Assembly: GCF_040954835.1 (NCBI RefSeq)
Contig: NC_090707.1
Span: 18,742,570 to 18,806,569 of the forward strand
DNA length: 64,000 nt
From: Lepisosteus oculatus
Lineage: Eukaryota; Chordata; Actinopteri; Semionotiformes; Lepisosteidae
Direction: 5' to 3'
Shown: positions 56,801 to 63,544 of the stretch, piece after piece
Numbering within the stretch: the first letter of the stretch is position 1
Layout: every line of letters begins with the position of its first letter
Made by a program: the position numbers and the translations under genes
The notes under the pieces: generated by a model
The model's input: the letters and a program-made list of their open reading frames with translations, nothing else
Told to the model about the DNA's origin: nothing
Databases searched by the model: none

Positions 56801-58680
56801 TGAAATGCTGAGTCATTGTGAGATGCTGGGTTTTCCCTGCAAAAAAAGTCCTGCCGTGATCTACAGGATCATCCTACTATACATCTGAGAAAAACGGTTA
56901 TTCCATCTTTTATGTGAGAGATAAGAAGTACCAGTTATCTATGACACACTAAAACTGCTTGAAGAAAATAGATCTACAGTGTTTGCGTATTTGAAAGACA
57001 TCTTTCAGCATGTGTCTCAATATGTACAGTAAATAAGTAATTTATTAAGTAAATCTGTAATTGAATTAAGTGGATCCTGTGCCAGGGTAACGGAAGCTAA
57101 CACATTAGACCCTATGGAGTTTCAGTGGATTTGATTATGTACAATCATAGATCAAGAATAAGCACTTTTAAAATTTGAAATCACATCTCTGTTATATTCA
57201 AAAGCTATTCTCCATGAAATGGAACAACTCTAAGCATCTATAGGTACACTGAACTTTTCCAGATGTTTTTGTAGAAACACAGTACACAGCACATAAAGAC
57301 ATAAATATAATAAATACAATGGTATACCTTATTTAGCTGATTTTTCAGTTTCTCCTTTTATACACAGTGTATGTCGTTGGCTGACATCCCAAAGTGCTTA
57401 AGTGAACGTTGTAGGTTCACACCGCGCGAATCAAAGCCTTATATCTCCCCGTAAACTTCGCACACATTTCAATGTAATAATGGGAACTGATAATATAACT
57501 ATATTATTACTAAAATACAACTATGAAAAGTTCATATGTCAAGCTATTCGTTTGCAAACTCATACTTTATGCATGGCCGTGTCATATCCCAACAGCTGAT
57601 TCATTAAATTCTTACCACGTGCTGGAACAGCTTAGAATTTAAAAACGCCCCAGCTATGAAACACTGCTGAAAATCCTAACATAGACTATACAATATAAAG
57701 GCACATATGATATTATGTTAATGGTAATCGAAGATTTCAACTTCAGAAACAAGATTCAACAGTTCCAATCTACTTGGCTGATAAACGCAACCTCTCTTTG
57801 TCAGGACGTTAGGACTAAACTGAACAAGAAAAACGTTTTTAACACCTCAGAAAAGCCTGTCTAGTATTACTATACAGTATGTTCAGTAATTACTTTCAAC
57901 CAGTTTAAAAAAAATACTTTGCCATTTGTAAATTCATTATTTTTACTGAAATAACAGATTTGAACGCAACAAGAGATTCAATTACATAAGTCATTAACTG
58001 AAAACATTTTGTAATAATCAATACTAACCGACAGGTAGCTGCTCACAGTGATTGATGTCATTGATGTTGCACTTAAAAATTGCACCAGGGTTGACGATGG
58101 CTTGGTTACTACTTGAATTAGCAATTGGAGCTCCCACTAACAACCTAGAACACACAAAAATGATGTTTTACACTAACAAGATTGGCGATTAATTTAAAAT
58201 TAGCATACCGCTTGTTAAAAACGTGCAGTTATCTACAGATATAAAAGTAGTAGGAACAAAATCGCCTCTTACAGAATTAAACAGCGCTTTGTACTTCCAT
58301 AGAAGGCTAATTTGTATGCTCTGCATTTTACTGCATTCTGGAAATGACTTAATGACAGCTTTGTTCGTTAACCCACGGATGAAACAGAAACCATCAAACG
58401 AATATCCTAATTTCTCTGAAAAACAACGTTCATTTAAAAGTCAAGTATTAAAATAAAATTATTGTCAGAAAATAAATTTATTTTACACTTACCAATTCTG
58501 ATTTTCATGACTGTGTAGCAAAACTGAATATCCAAACAGAGATCCCTTTGGTCCATTGAAAATTACATGATTCTCTATATCCAGATTGTAGCATTCGGCT
58601 TTGCTGACTAGATAAAAAAAGCACGCCACTTTCAATACGATAAACCAGCTATGAACTTCTTCTAACTTTTTTTGATCCAT
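20756..58680 (-). CDS. ITGA4: ITGA4, integrin alpha-4 subunit (complete, 28 exons)
   Basis: Twenty-eight exons join in frame into 1025 residues, close to the 1032 of the human protein. The order is signal peptide (1-30), seven-bladed beta-propeller without an I domain (about 31-455), thigh and calf domains, one membrane segment (about 970-993), and a 30-residue tail starting with GFFKR (997-1001). Metal-binding loops DLNSDGLSD (309-317), DIDDDGFPD (371-379) and DVDGNGYPD (433-441) are intact. A dibasic KR (584-585) sits where human alpha-4 is cleaved. The subunit pairs with beta-1 or beta-7 at the plasma membrane and, in mammals, binds VCAM-1, fibronectin CS-1 and MAdCAM-1. MDQKK at 58680 is preferred as start over the in-frame ATG at 58737 because it has A at -3 and G at +4 and directly precedes the hydrophobic signal core. 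Confidence 0.97.
20849..22437 (-). other. ITGA4 intron 27
   Basis: AT-rich intron between the transmembrane exon and the tail exon. Nothing else recognised. Confidence 0.75.
22438..22557 (-). CDS. ITGA4: ITGA4 exon 27: transmembrane segment
   Basis: Residues 956-995. After [14 protein letters not shown] comes a hydrophobic run of about 24 residues (970-993, [19 protein letters not shown] and onward) ending YILWK at the cytoplasmic face, as in human VMWK. Acceptor ttacag, donor gtaagt. Confidence 0.96.
22780..23110 (+). repeat. Diverged SINE-like repeat
   Basis: Word order (ATGGGGACACTGTGCTCTTG, GTAATTAAGGATCACAATTC, AACAGTAGGGGTGTTAAGCT, GGTGCTGAGCTTCAGTGGTG) follows the middle domain seen in the 5S-type SINEs (GGTCATTAAAGATCCC, GGTGTCC), then a different 3' part. 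In ITGA4 intron 26. Old copy; family not certain. Confidence 0.5.
23473..23568 (-). CDS. ITGA4: ITGA4 exon 26
   Basis: Residues 924-955: [20 protein letters not shown] then [12 protein letters not shown]. Membrane-proximal calf-2 strand, corresponding to LKFEIRATGFPEPNPRVIEL. Acceptor taattag, donor gtaagt. Confidence 0.92.
23930..24165 (+). mobile_element. 3' end of a fish retroposon with ATCT tail
   Basis: Ends GCAATTTCCCTCAGGGGATCAATAAAGTATCTATCTATC, the usual 3' end of a common fish non-LTR element; only the tail and some upstream sequence are present. In ITGA4 intron 25. Confidence 0.6.
24197..24322 (-). CDS. ITGA4: ITGA4 exon 25
   Basis: Residues 882-923: [20 protein letters not shown] then [13 protein letters not shown]. 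Aligns with YCIKADPHCLNFLCNFGKMESGKEASVHIQLE; all three cysteines are kept. Acceptor tttaccag, donor gtgaga. Confidence 0.95.
24564..24692 (-). CDS. ITGA4: ITGA4 exon 24
   Basis: Residues 839-881: [20 protein letters not shown] then a segment ending [13 protein letters not shown]. The acceptor after ttttcaag at 24693 keeps phase; a second AG two bases on would shift the frame. GQCH and the FLSKT-like end match the human calf-2 domain. Confidence 0.9.
24985..25092 (-). CDS. ITGA4: ITGA4 exon 23
   Basis: Residues 803-838: [20 protein letters not shown] then a [11 protein letters not shown] end, aligning with VINTGNSMAPNVSVEIMVPN and LFNILDVQ. Phase 0 both ends. Acceptor attctag, donor gtaggt. 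Confidence 0.93.
25745..25876 (+). mobile_element. 3' end of a Tc1-like element
   Basis: Ends GAATAATTATGCAAGGCACTGTA at 25854-25876, the complement-type end of the TACAGTGCCTTGCATAATTATTC terminus. Shares AAGTCTTCAGTTTG with the remnant at 28953. In ITGA4 intron 22. Confidence 0.6.
26055..26279. repeat. Imperfect inverted repeat, MITE-like
   Basis: Left arm 26055-26130 (TTCCAGCTGAGCTCTCAATT onward) pairs imperfectly with right arm 26203-26279 (ending AGGCTCAGCTGGAA), about 75 bp each, spacer about 72 bp. Both arms are rich in AATTAGACC/GGTCTAATT words. No coding sequence. In ITGA4 intron 22. Confidence 0.7.
26427..26508 (-). CDS. ITGA4: ITGA4 exon 22
   Basis: Residues 775-802: [20 protein letters not shown] then KFNYTFS, matching FVNPTSFVYGSNDENEPETC..KMNLTFH; the acidic loop is shorter here. 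Acceptor atgcag, donor gtaagt. Confidence 0.92.
28182..28271 (-). CDS. ITGA4: ITGA4 exon 21
   Basis: Residues 745-774: [20 protein letters not shown] then [11 protein letters not shown]. The calf segment [13 protein letters not shown] aligns with IPLKYEVKLTVHG. The acidic N-terminal part is variable. Donor gtaagc. Confidence 0.92.
28483..28561. repeat. Local direct and inverted repeat of 21 bp
   Basis: A 21-bp unit beginning TGTTATATCTCACATAAAAT occurs at 28483-28503 and 28541-28561, with inverted copies (CATTTTATGTG, GTGAGATAT) between them. Looks like local duplication at a hairpin. Confidence 0.8.
28565..28990 (+). mobile_element. Tc1-like element remnant
   Basis: Starts with TACAATGCCTTGTAAAAAGT, resembling the TACAGTGCCTTGC terminal sequence common in fish Tc1-like elements, and contains ATAAATACACCTGTCTCTGTAAGG, typical of their 5' region. 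No transposase frame remains. In ITGA4 intron 20. Confidence 0.55.
29831..29907 (-). CDS. ITGA4: ITGA4 exon 20
   Basis: Residues 720-744: [20 protein letters not shown] then TVNAT, matching ISFLLDVSSLSRAEEDLSITVHAT of human. Acceptor ctgaaatg-side cag on the complementary strand, donor gtaaat. Confidence 0.94.
30675..30773 (-). CDS. ITGA4: ITGA4 exon 19
   Basis: Residues 687-719: [20 protein letters not shown] then [13 protein letters not shown]. The donor is the less usual gtacag; the phase (0) is confirmed by exon 20. Cysteine pair conserved. Confidence 0.93.
31104..31254 (-). CDS. ITGA4: ITGA4 exon 18
   Basis: Residues 636-686. [20 protein letters not shown] then LYFIKVLDS. The [12 protein letters not shown] string is nearly invariant in alpha-4. 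Acceptor ctcttccag, donor gtaaga. Confidence 0.97.
32967..33506 (+). mobile_element. Solo LTR, Ty3/Gypsy-like
   Basis: 540-bp GC-rich block starting TGTCATGATCG and ending CCCGTTACA (TG...CA ends), bounded by the 5-bp duplication AAGGC (32962-32966 and 33507-33511). The inside has the look of fish Gypsy LTRs: a CACCTGCCTCCAATCCTGCC stretch, then TATTTTAGCCGGGCGCTC as a TATA-like start region. No internal region or second LTR nearby. In ITGA4 intron 17. Orientation inferred from the TATA-like segment. Confidence 0.82.
34184..34260 (-). CDS. ITGA4: ITGA4 exon 17
   Basis: Residues 611-635: [20 protein letters not shown] then GLVLP. The FARYC..xNC spacing matches FARFCAHENC of human alpha-4. Acceptor tgtacag, donor gtaagt. 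Confidence 0.93.
34584..34736 (-). CDS. ITGA4: ITGA4 exon 16: protease-cleavage site
   Basis: Residues 560-610, opening [30 protein letters not shown] (579-588) places the basic pair K584-R585 where human alpha-4 has SKRST, the partial cleavage site that yields 80- and 70-kDa fragments. The exon ends in a Q/E/N-rich linker. Confidence 0.94.
36316..36525. mobile_element. Palindromic retroposon with 14-bp target duplication
   Basis: Perfect arms 36314-36400 and 36405-36491 (87 bp each, the first two bases belonging to the left duplication) around a 4-nt spacer GGTG. A further 34 bp on the right only (GCCTACGCATGCTGACGCAG..CACCTGAAC) has no partner on the left. TACATTTAATGATG occurs at 36302-36315 and again at 36526-36539. 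In ITGA4 intron 15. Confidence 0.85.
36625..36955 (+). mobile_element. LINE fragment, reverse-transcriptase C-terminal part
   Basis: A frame reads [19 protein letters not shown] (around 36705-36765), the GLxGLSYxxRLxEL pattern typical at the end of CR1/L2-type reverse transcriptases, then loses frame. Boundaries approximate. Confidence 0.5.
37100..37411 (-). mobile_element. tRNA-type SINE with L2-like tail
   Basis: Reverse orientation: L2-like tail side GGCAGGATACACCCTACATG at the left, then CCAGAAGCCAATTAATCTAC, and the tRNA-like head GGAATTGAACC...AGGCAGCAATGCTAACTA near 37400. In ITGA4 intron 15. Confidence 0.8.
39929..40083 (-). CDS. ITGA4: ITGA4 exon 15
   Basis: Residues 508-559. [20 protein letters not shown] is followed by SNGTSGKI and CVTHQAYMR, equal to the C.THQAFMR of human alpha-4. 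Acceptor tatttag, donor gtaagt. Confidence 0.95.
40084..41544 (-). other. ITGA4 intron 14
   Basis: AT-rich non-coding sequence; no repeat recognised. Confidence 0.75.
41545..41699 (-). CDS. ITGA4: ITGA4 exon 14: thigh domain start
   Basis: Residues 456-507. It opens [20 protein letters not shown] and includes the [10 protein letters not shown] and VTLCF cysteines of the thigh domain. Acceptor cttgacag, donor gtagtg. Confidence 0.95.
42091..42136 (-). CDS. ITGA4: ITGA4 exon 13 (46 nt)
   Basis: Residues 441-455: [16 protein letters not shown], the end of the propeller. Smallest exon of the gene; both borders split codons and fit exons 12 and 14. Acceptor ctacag, donor gtggga. Confidence 0.95.
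43150..43240 (-). CDS. ITGA4: ITGA4 exon 12: third metal-binding blade
   Basis: Residues 411-440. [17 protein letters not shown] carries the third calcium loop (DVDGNGYPD, 433-441), closed by exon 13. Acceptor tttttag, donor gtaaca. Confidence 0.96.
43688..43782 (-). CDS. ITGA4: ITGA4 exon 11
   Basis: Residues 379-410: [20 protein letters not shown], then [12 protein letters not shown]. Identical to human in most of the first half. Acceptor gcagat, donor gtaggt. Confidence 0.96.
44729..44837 (-). CDS. ITGA4: ITGA4 exon 10: second metal-binding blade
   Basis: Residues 343-378. [20 protein letters not shown] leads into DIDDDGFP; the last Asp of the loop is completed by exon 11. Acceptor gtctag, donor gtaaac. 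Confidence 0.96.
45679..45816 (-). CDS. ITGA4: ITGA4 exon 9: first metal-binding blade
   Basis: Residues 297-342. [20 protein letters not shown] begins it; the loop DLNSDGLSD (309-317) has the DxNxDGxxD calcium-binding pattern and is followed by LLVGAPM and REEGRVYVY. Strong match to the human exon. Confidence 0.97.
45915..45980 (-). CDS. ITGA4: ITGA4 exon 8
   Basis: Residues 275-296, opening [21 protein letters not shown] 66-nt exon with phase 0 at both ends, between cctgttccag and gtaaga. It is a propeller beta-strand pair before the first metal site. Confidence 0.92.
46660..46925 (+). mobile_element. Diverged tRNA-type SINE
   Basis: GTAGCACAGTAGTGCTTACA, GAGTTCTGGGTTTAATTCTA and a degraded CATCAAAGACAT...AAGTTAACTGGC segment match the order of the family. 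In ITGA4 intron 7. Confidence 0.55.
48500..49036 (+). mobile_element. 5S rRNA-derived SINE, copy 2, chimeric 3' part
   Basis: 5S-like head (CACTGAAGCTAAGCAGG, TCAGTACCTGGATGGGAGAC) and the shared middle domain run to about 48880. The 3' part (48881-49036) differs from copies 1 and 3: it is CpG-rich and reads as a 40-codon open frame. The whole 537-bp unit is flanked by AGTACCTTCTCCC (48487-48499) and AGTACCTTTTCCC (49037-49049), one mismatch, so it appears to have inserted as one piece in ITGA4 intron 7. Confidence 0.8.
48897..49019 (+). pseudogene. Coding-like 40-codon fragment in SINE chimera
   Basis: ATG to TAA open frame without interruption, also open upstream to about 48876. It contains [14 protein letters not shown], in which the spacing F-K-x-x-N-G-x-x-C-x-D resembles the second and third strands of chemokines; the expected cysteine before it reads as Val. 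Origin unproven. It could be a retroposed fragment of a host gene or merely an unrecognised SINE tail. Confidence 0.3.
49836..49921 (-). CDS. ITGA4: ITGA4 exon 7
   Basis: Residues 246-274: [20 protein letters not shown] then APQHGQTGK. Two overlapping donors exist. The inner one (after 49836, gtaaga) preserves the Gly-Lys and the phase of exon 8; the other (after 49841, gtaaag) would shift frame and is rejected. Confidence 0.93.
49922..51670 (-). other. ITGA4 intron 6
   Basis: AT-rich non-coding sequence without a repeat I can name. Confidence 0.75.
51671..51800 (-). CDS. ITGA4: ITGA4 exon 6
   Basis: Residues 203-245: [20 protein letters not shown], then a variable loop and VLFGSYL. This is the blade with the YWTGS motif that in human alpha-4 contributes to ligand binding. 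Donor gtaaga. Confidence 0.95.
51919..51986 (-). CDS. ITGA4: ITGA4 exon 5
   Basis: Residues 180-202, [20 protein letters not shown] then [15 protein letters not shown] is specific for alpha-4. Short exon (68 nt), acceptor ttttttag, donor gtgccc. Confidence 0.93.
53160..53720 (-). pseudogene. Tc1/mariner transposase remnant
   Basis: On the - strand, QDND (53511-53500) is followed in the same frame by [11 protein letters not shown] (about 53438-53408) and LKKKVRKPKNR, the layout of the second half of a Tc1-type DDE transposase. A stop codon directly follows QDND, and the acidic residue expected after PDLNPI is replaced (NSIVD). Dead copy in ITGA4 intron 4. Confidence 0.75.
54788..54917 (-). 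CDS. ITGA4: ITGA4 exon 4
   Basis: Residues 137-179. It opens [20 protein letters not shown], equal to the CGHRWKN block of human alpha-4, and ends at TPCYK. Cysteines of this part form the alpha-4-type loop on the propeller top. Acceptor ctctgcag, donor gtcaga. Confidence 0.95.
55297..55665 (-). mobile_element. tRNA-type SINE with L2-like tail
   Basis: Tail TTTCTAACCACTTTATCCAA at the left, AGGCCAATTAATCAACC in the middle, and GGAATTGAACCCAGGGTCTC near the right end. Nearly full length, in ITGA4 intron 3 only about 70 bp from exon 3. Confidence 0.78.
55738..55841 (-). CDS. ITGA4: ITGA4 exon 3
   Basis: Residues 102-136, including the conserved [20 protein letters not shown] segment with its paired cysteines. 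The acceptor gtgtttcag is only 20 nt from the end of a 5S-derived SINE (see findings). Donor gtatgt. Confidence 0.95.
55862..56364 (-). mobile_element. 5S rRNA-derived SINE, copy 3 (full length)
   Basis: The reverse complement of copy 1 in structure: 5S-like head near 56265-56355, shared middle, L2-like tail ending GGTATAAAGCGG near 55880. Flanked by CAAGTTAAACAT (55850-55861) and CAAGATAAACAT (56365-56376), one mismatch. It is in the sense direction of ITGA4, in intron 2, abutting exon 3. Confidence 0.88.
58029..58144 (-). CDS. ITGA4: ITGA4 exon 2
   Basis: Residues 63-101. LLVGAPIAN is the GAP half of the first propeller repeat; [10 protein letters not shown] follows as in other alpha-4 chains. 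Acceptor gttctag and donor gttagt (variant +2 context). The phase matches exons 1 and 3. Confidence 0.94.
58493..58680 (-). CDS. ITGA4: ITGA4 exon 1: signal peptide and propeller start
   Basis: Encodes residues 1-62. The basic n-region MDQKK is followed by a hydrophobic core ([14 protein letters not shown]), a likely cleavage near C30/Y31, then YNLD and [15 protein letters not shown], the first FG-GAP blade. The donor gtaagt splits a Trp codon. Confidence 0.93.
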
Positions 58681-59030
58681 ACTTATAAGAAAATATCTAT
58701 TTAAGAGGCACATGCACTTAAAAAACTCGCTTTGCATAAATTATGAGACAAATGAAAAGAAAAAAAAGAAAAATGTTAATTAGAATCTGAAAGAGTTAAA
58801 CTTGCTTTTAAAAGTTACGGTACTACTCTACTGTTGATCTTTACTGTTGTCTTTCCAACAGCACTCTGGTCAAATCATGTCACGTGAAAACGAAGCTTTA
58901 ATTTCTATAAAACAATCCGTTAGGGGGAGCTTTGAACCTTACCCAGACATGTTGCAGCTGTGGCGTCCAGATGCACGGATTAAAAAGAACTGCGATATTT
59001 CAGACGGTCTAGGTAAATAAAAATAGGGTA
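58681..59030 (-). promoter_or_regulatory. ITGA4 5' UTR and putative promoter region
   Basis: Immediately upstream of the chosen start. It holds an E-box-like CACGTG (about 58880) and a small cluster of CpGs (58900-59010) in otherwise CpG-poor DNA; no clear TATA box. Assigned by position, not by a decisive motif. Confidence 0.35.
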
Positions 59031-62000
59031 AAATTATATTTTGAATTTCCATTTCATTGTCTCAATTCTATACATTGTGGCAAACCAATCCAAATTACTT
59101 CAATCCTCAAAACCTCAATAATAATATAAGAACAATACATACCCTGTACAGTATGTCACCTATAAAGTAGCACAGTGTACAAATAGATTAAAATGATGAC
59201 ATCTGTGAGTATTACACTTTAGTTATTAAATAATTGTCTGTAATAAAATTGCTTATATTTTACATTGTTCTTTTATCAAATATTTCAGTTGAAAAATAAT
59301 TATTCAGTTGGAACACACACCTTGATTGATTTAAGCGTTAACAACAAGCACAGATTTAAGGGTTAAAAACAATTAGACCTTCCTGGAGACAATTCACATT
59401 TTGATTTCCAATCATGCATTTTACATTCAGAAATGACCTAGTTCGTGATTTGGTAATATTTTACTATTCCACAAGGTTCCTTTTCTTTTTTTTAACAACA
59501 TACTGTAACAGTAAACTGGATCATTGATCTTAAGTGGAGCTGTTGATGAAAGCTACTGTAGGTTTTTGCATTCTCCTTGAGTTTAAAGGCAAGCAGTTTA
59601 AGTAGAAAAAAAAAGGAAATCAGAAATCACAGATGATAAGATTCAAGTAAGGTGTATAATCCAGACCTTTTTTTATCTTTACTGTTATTTCATGGTAATG
59701 TCTGAGAGACTTTAACAGAAATGCATTGTGATGTGTAAAGTCAGACTTTAAGGTCTTCTTATTTCTTCAACCTATGGGATGCAAAAAACAAAAATAAAAG
59801 ATTGAGGTATTCAATCATTTTCAAGACTTTCAGTGACATAAGCGAATTGGAGAACTACTGTATGCATCTCTGTTCGCGTGATTATCTGAAGTGAGTATTG
59901 TTACGTAAACATTTGTGTAATATTGCTAGAGTTTTATTTCTAATTACTTTTGAGGCAAAACAAAATAATGTAAAGTACCTTGGTTGTTCTTTATTCAATT
60001 TCATTCTTTATTAATTAATGCCTTGAAAAGTGAAAAAAATCTGCTTTGCAATTTAGACATCAATTTACTGTTATCCTGTAAACAGTAACATTTAACTGCA
60101 CATTTATAACCCTTCACAACTCAGGATATTTTATTAACATTACCTAAAATGTCAATATGTTTATTTTCCTATACTCACTTTAAACTTTGGTTTCCTATCA
60201 ACAATTTATTTACAAAACTTTCTTATTTATATGACTGCCCTTACAGAGATAAACTGGAGGGTGCCTTGTAAAAGCCTTGCACTAACGCATAACATTTCCT
60301 TTTTCGGTCTTTAATTTTCTCAGTGCCTGAAGAACCGTCTCCAACTGATTTTTGCCAGAGCTGAAATCCAAATTGAGCTGATATGCTGCAGTCTGCCAAA
60401 ACAGCTAAAGGAAGTGTTGCTGCCATTTCTTGGAGGTGGGTGAGGGTATTTTTAGTGGATTTGTAAAGTATAATTAATGACATTATTCATGACCTGCACG
60501 AAATTGTAAGTTTCTGATCATACTTTTATTTTAAAAAGCCCAAATGACCAAACATTGTACATGAAATGTACTCTGAAAAATTAATTTAAATTAAATTAAA
60601 AATAATTACAAACTCATCAAGTGGGACATACCTGGTATTTAAATCATTCAAGGCACTGGTACTGTATGATTGTGTTTTCTCTTTTTTGCAGTAGAACCTT
60701 TTGACTTCTTATTAACTTTACCATTATGGGAGTTTTAGTGTTATTCTAGCTGCTATACAGAACAGGTCTATGAAAATTAAATGTGGAACATTATAAGTTA
60801 AATACATGTATTACTGTGGGTAAAAGAAACCAGAAGCCTGTTAATAGAAATACTTTTACCTTCCACTAGCCACAGATACTATTATTTTGTCAGTAAGGAA
60901 GAGGAACATACTGTAAATGCTATCGAAAGGTCAGAAAATGATAAGAGCACAGAAATATGAGAGTAGAATATTCAGCATAAATGGACATAAACCTGGCCTT
61001 ATGATTAAAAAAGAACAACTACTTGTTTTATTTTTCGAAAACTGTTCTCCCTTCAGAAGGCTGGTTTTCCTTGCTGAAGCCTCCACACTTACGCCATCCT
61101 GCTCTAAAGAAGACCACACCATCCTTCTCTAAAAATAAACTGCAGTTTCCTACTTTTTCTGCTGCTTCAAGAACACCGTACTTTCTTCATCAAAGCAAAC
61201 CCTTTTCACAAAAGAAGCTCTCTTTCATTATTTCTAGAAGTGATACAGGTTGTGCACAAGCATTGATTATGATATTGATTGTACGTTTTATTTATTTTAA
61301 TGGTGTTTGAGTGGTCAGGGGCTATATAAAACTGTACACATCTGAATGTGTGTATCTGTACATACTCCACCATTGAGCTCATAAAGAAATGGAATTCTAA
61401 AAACTTTTTTTCTTTTATGGACTTCAGTATTGGCTTAAGAATTTTAATGCCGTCATAAAATGTTAGCCCCTGGTACTGCGATTTTAAGGTTGCCTTCATA
61501 GAGGCAACCATAAATGAAAACCCTAAATTAAAATTACTTTAAAAGAAGAGGTAACACAGGGGCTGAAAATTCAGTACAGTTAATAATTTCCCCACAAATA
61601 TGTCAAGTAAATATTTGAACCTTTTACCTCAGAGTGCCACAGGATGTGGTTTACCTATGCTAACCCTCATTGCCACCCACAGTCACAACCATTTATCTCC
61701 CTCACATTTACATAAGCTCCAGTAATTAAAAGAAATTCTTAAAAAGCCATGTTTGTGAATGTAAAAGTTACGTACAGTACATACTGTAGAACACATTCAT
61801 TCTGTGTTCTACTCTTTTATAGAGTATATCCGCTTTAACACTTTGTGCTACTGGACAGTGTATCATATCATCAAGATGGTCTTTAAAAAAGCAGAGGATC
61901 ACAACACAGAATGAAACAAAACAGGTTCCTTTCTATCTTTAAACAGACAAAAATGCCATCTAACACTTGTGCTGAAGAAGAAAAACATTATTTTCTTCAA

Positions 62001-62456
62001 AATACTGTATATGCACCTAAAAATCATAATAACCAAGATTTTAGAGAAAGTTTATGCATCTTTGAAAGCTCAACAAAACCTCTAGTTGCTAAGAAAAAAG
62101 GTCAATACAGCTTGTGTGGTTCTCGTATTACACACTTTTATTTTAAAGCCCATGACATGACGTGCTTCTCCCTAAAAAAGAGACATTAAATTCTAGAACT
62201 TTGCGTAAAAGAATAATATTGAGAATGAATATTGGCTTGAGGTTTCATTCTGCCACAAAAATTAACAAAGAGAAAGATATCAGTTATGTTAAGGATTTTC
62301 TTCTTGATATTCTCACATGCAAATGTCTTTTTCATACATAATTGCTAGATTGAGGTGACTAGTAAGGATACGTATGTTCTTGACAAATCATGAAAGCATA
62401 GAAAATTAAATAGTATAAATACTGTCAAATTGCAGAATCAATGCAGGAAACTGTAA
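59031..62456. other. Region upstream of ITGA4 without recognisable gene
   Basis: Open reading frames here are short, lack homology I recognise and show no splice-consistent chain. No repeat identified with confidence. Confidence 0.6.
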
Positions 62457-63270
62457 GAACATAAGAAAGGTTACAATGAAGACTAGGCCATTTGGCCCAT
62501 CTAGTCTGTTTGGGTACTGTAATGGGCAATTGATTCAAGGATCTCATCCAGTTATTTCTTAAAAGAAGTCAGAGGATCATCTTTAACATCATGACTCAAC
62601 AGCTTGTTCCAAAGTCCCACAGCATATTGTGTAAAGAAGAGCCTCCTGTTCTCAATATTAAATGCACTTCCATATAGTTTGCTACCTTATTCTCTGGTTC
62701 CAGCTCCACTGTTCATAATGATTAAGTCTACTGGGTTGACTTTGTTAATGCCATTGAGGATTTCGAATACAGTACTGGAATAATGATCTTACGAAAAAGA
62801 CTATGCTCCTTCAACCTGTCAGTGCAGATCATTTCCTTAAGTCTCAGAATTTGCTGTGGACTGGACTCCAGAGCAGAAATACCTTTTTTTATAACATGCT
62901 GCCAGAAATTGTGCATAGTATTCAGATAAGGTCTTACTAGTCCATCCATTTTCTTACCACTTCATCCAATTCAGGGTCACAGGAGAGCCAGAGTCTATCC
63001 TAGCAAGCAACAGGCAGAAGGCAGGATAAACTCTGGATGGGACACCAGTCACAGAAGTCTTACTAAAGCATTGTATAATTTTAACATAACCTTCCATGTT
63101 TTAACTATGTATGCTAACATTTGCTTGCCTTTTTTATTCCTTCCCCACATGGGCTAGAAGATGAAAAGCTCCTTCAGGCTCAGTGTTTCCAGTTTTGTTT
63201 TCATACCTGTCTACATTAATCATCATCTGCCAGGTGTTTGCCAAGTTGTGAATTATATCTGAATCACAAT
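62457..63270. mobile_element. Old dispersed repeat, probably LINE-derived
   Basis: Contains GGCCATTTGGCCCATCTAG and TTGTGCATAGTATTCAGATA. Translation of the - strand gives short stretches such as ALESSPQQILRLKEMICTDR that look like the C-terminal end of a retrotransposon reverse transcriptase. A second piece with a similar TGTGCACAATATTCTAA word is at 36900. Interrupted by the SINE at 62940-63056. Family not assigned. Confidence 0.5.
62940..63056 (-). mobile_element. Truncated L2-tailed SINE nested in an older repeat
   Basis: 117-bp insertion carrying only the L2-like tail (CCATTTTCTTACCACTTCAT to GATGGGACACCAGTC). Flanked by perfect 9-bp copies of GTCTTACTA (62931-62939 and 63057-63065). 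Confidence 0.75.
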
Positions 63271-63326
63271 TTAATAATAAGGAATATAACATATTCATTC
63301 TCAAAAAATGATAACACAATATAACG

Positions 63327-63544
63327 CATACGGCCGACAGGCACTGTGTAAGAGCCGGCTTACCAGAGCGGTGACGTCACCGCCCTTCCCTGTAATAGCA
63401 GGACCACAGCCGCTAGGCTGGGGAGAGATCTCTCTTTAGCTCACCAGGCTGGGTCCCTGTTGAGTGACATGGGAGTCCTGTGTTCGAGCCCCCGACGGTG
63501 CGGGGCCGACCTGATGCGGCAAGGGCGCCCGCCTGAACCCCGTA
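63327..63544 (+). mobile_element. CpG-rich tRNA-related SINE candidate
   Basis: A GC- and CpG-rich block in AT-rich DNA. TAGCTCACCAGG (63437-63448) fits a pol III A box and TGTTCGAGCCC (63481-63491) a B box, about 33 bp apart. Possible imperfect flanking duplication ACAATATAAC / ACAATAAC (63316-63325, 63550-63557). The upstream part is longer than a tRNA gene, and no tRNA cloverleaf was verified, so a SINE is preferred. Confidence 0.55.
63368..63383. promoter_or_regulatory. Perfect 16-bp palindrome with CRE core
   Basis: GCGGTGACGTCACCGC is self-complementary and contains TGACGTCA (63372-63379), the full cAMP-response-element core. It lies inside the CpG-rich SINE candidate, 4.7 kb upstream of the ITGA4 start. 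Binding is inferred from the motif only. Confidence 0.5.

Noticed and set aside
58735..58737. Upstream in-frame ATG as the ITGA4 start
   Set aside because: It has T at -3 and C at +4, and would put 19 extra residues ahead of the signal peptide; the ATG at 58680 has A at -3 and G at +4.
63420..63500. Functional tRNA gene
   Set aside because: A and B boxes are present, but I could not fold a tRNA with acceptor stem and anticodon arm, and the element extends well beyond tRNA length.
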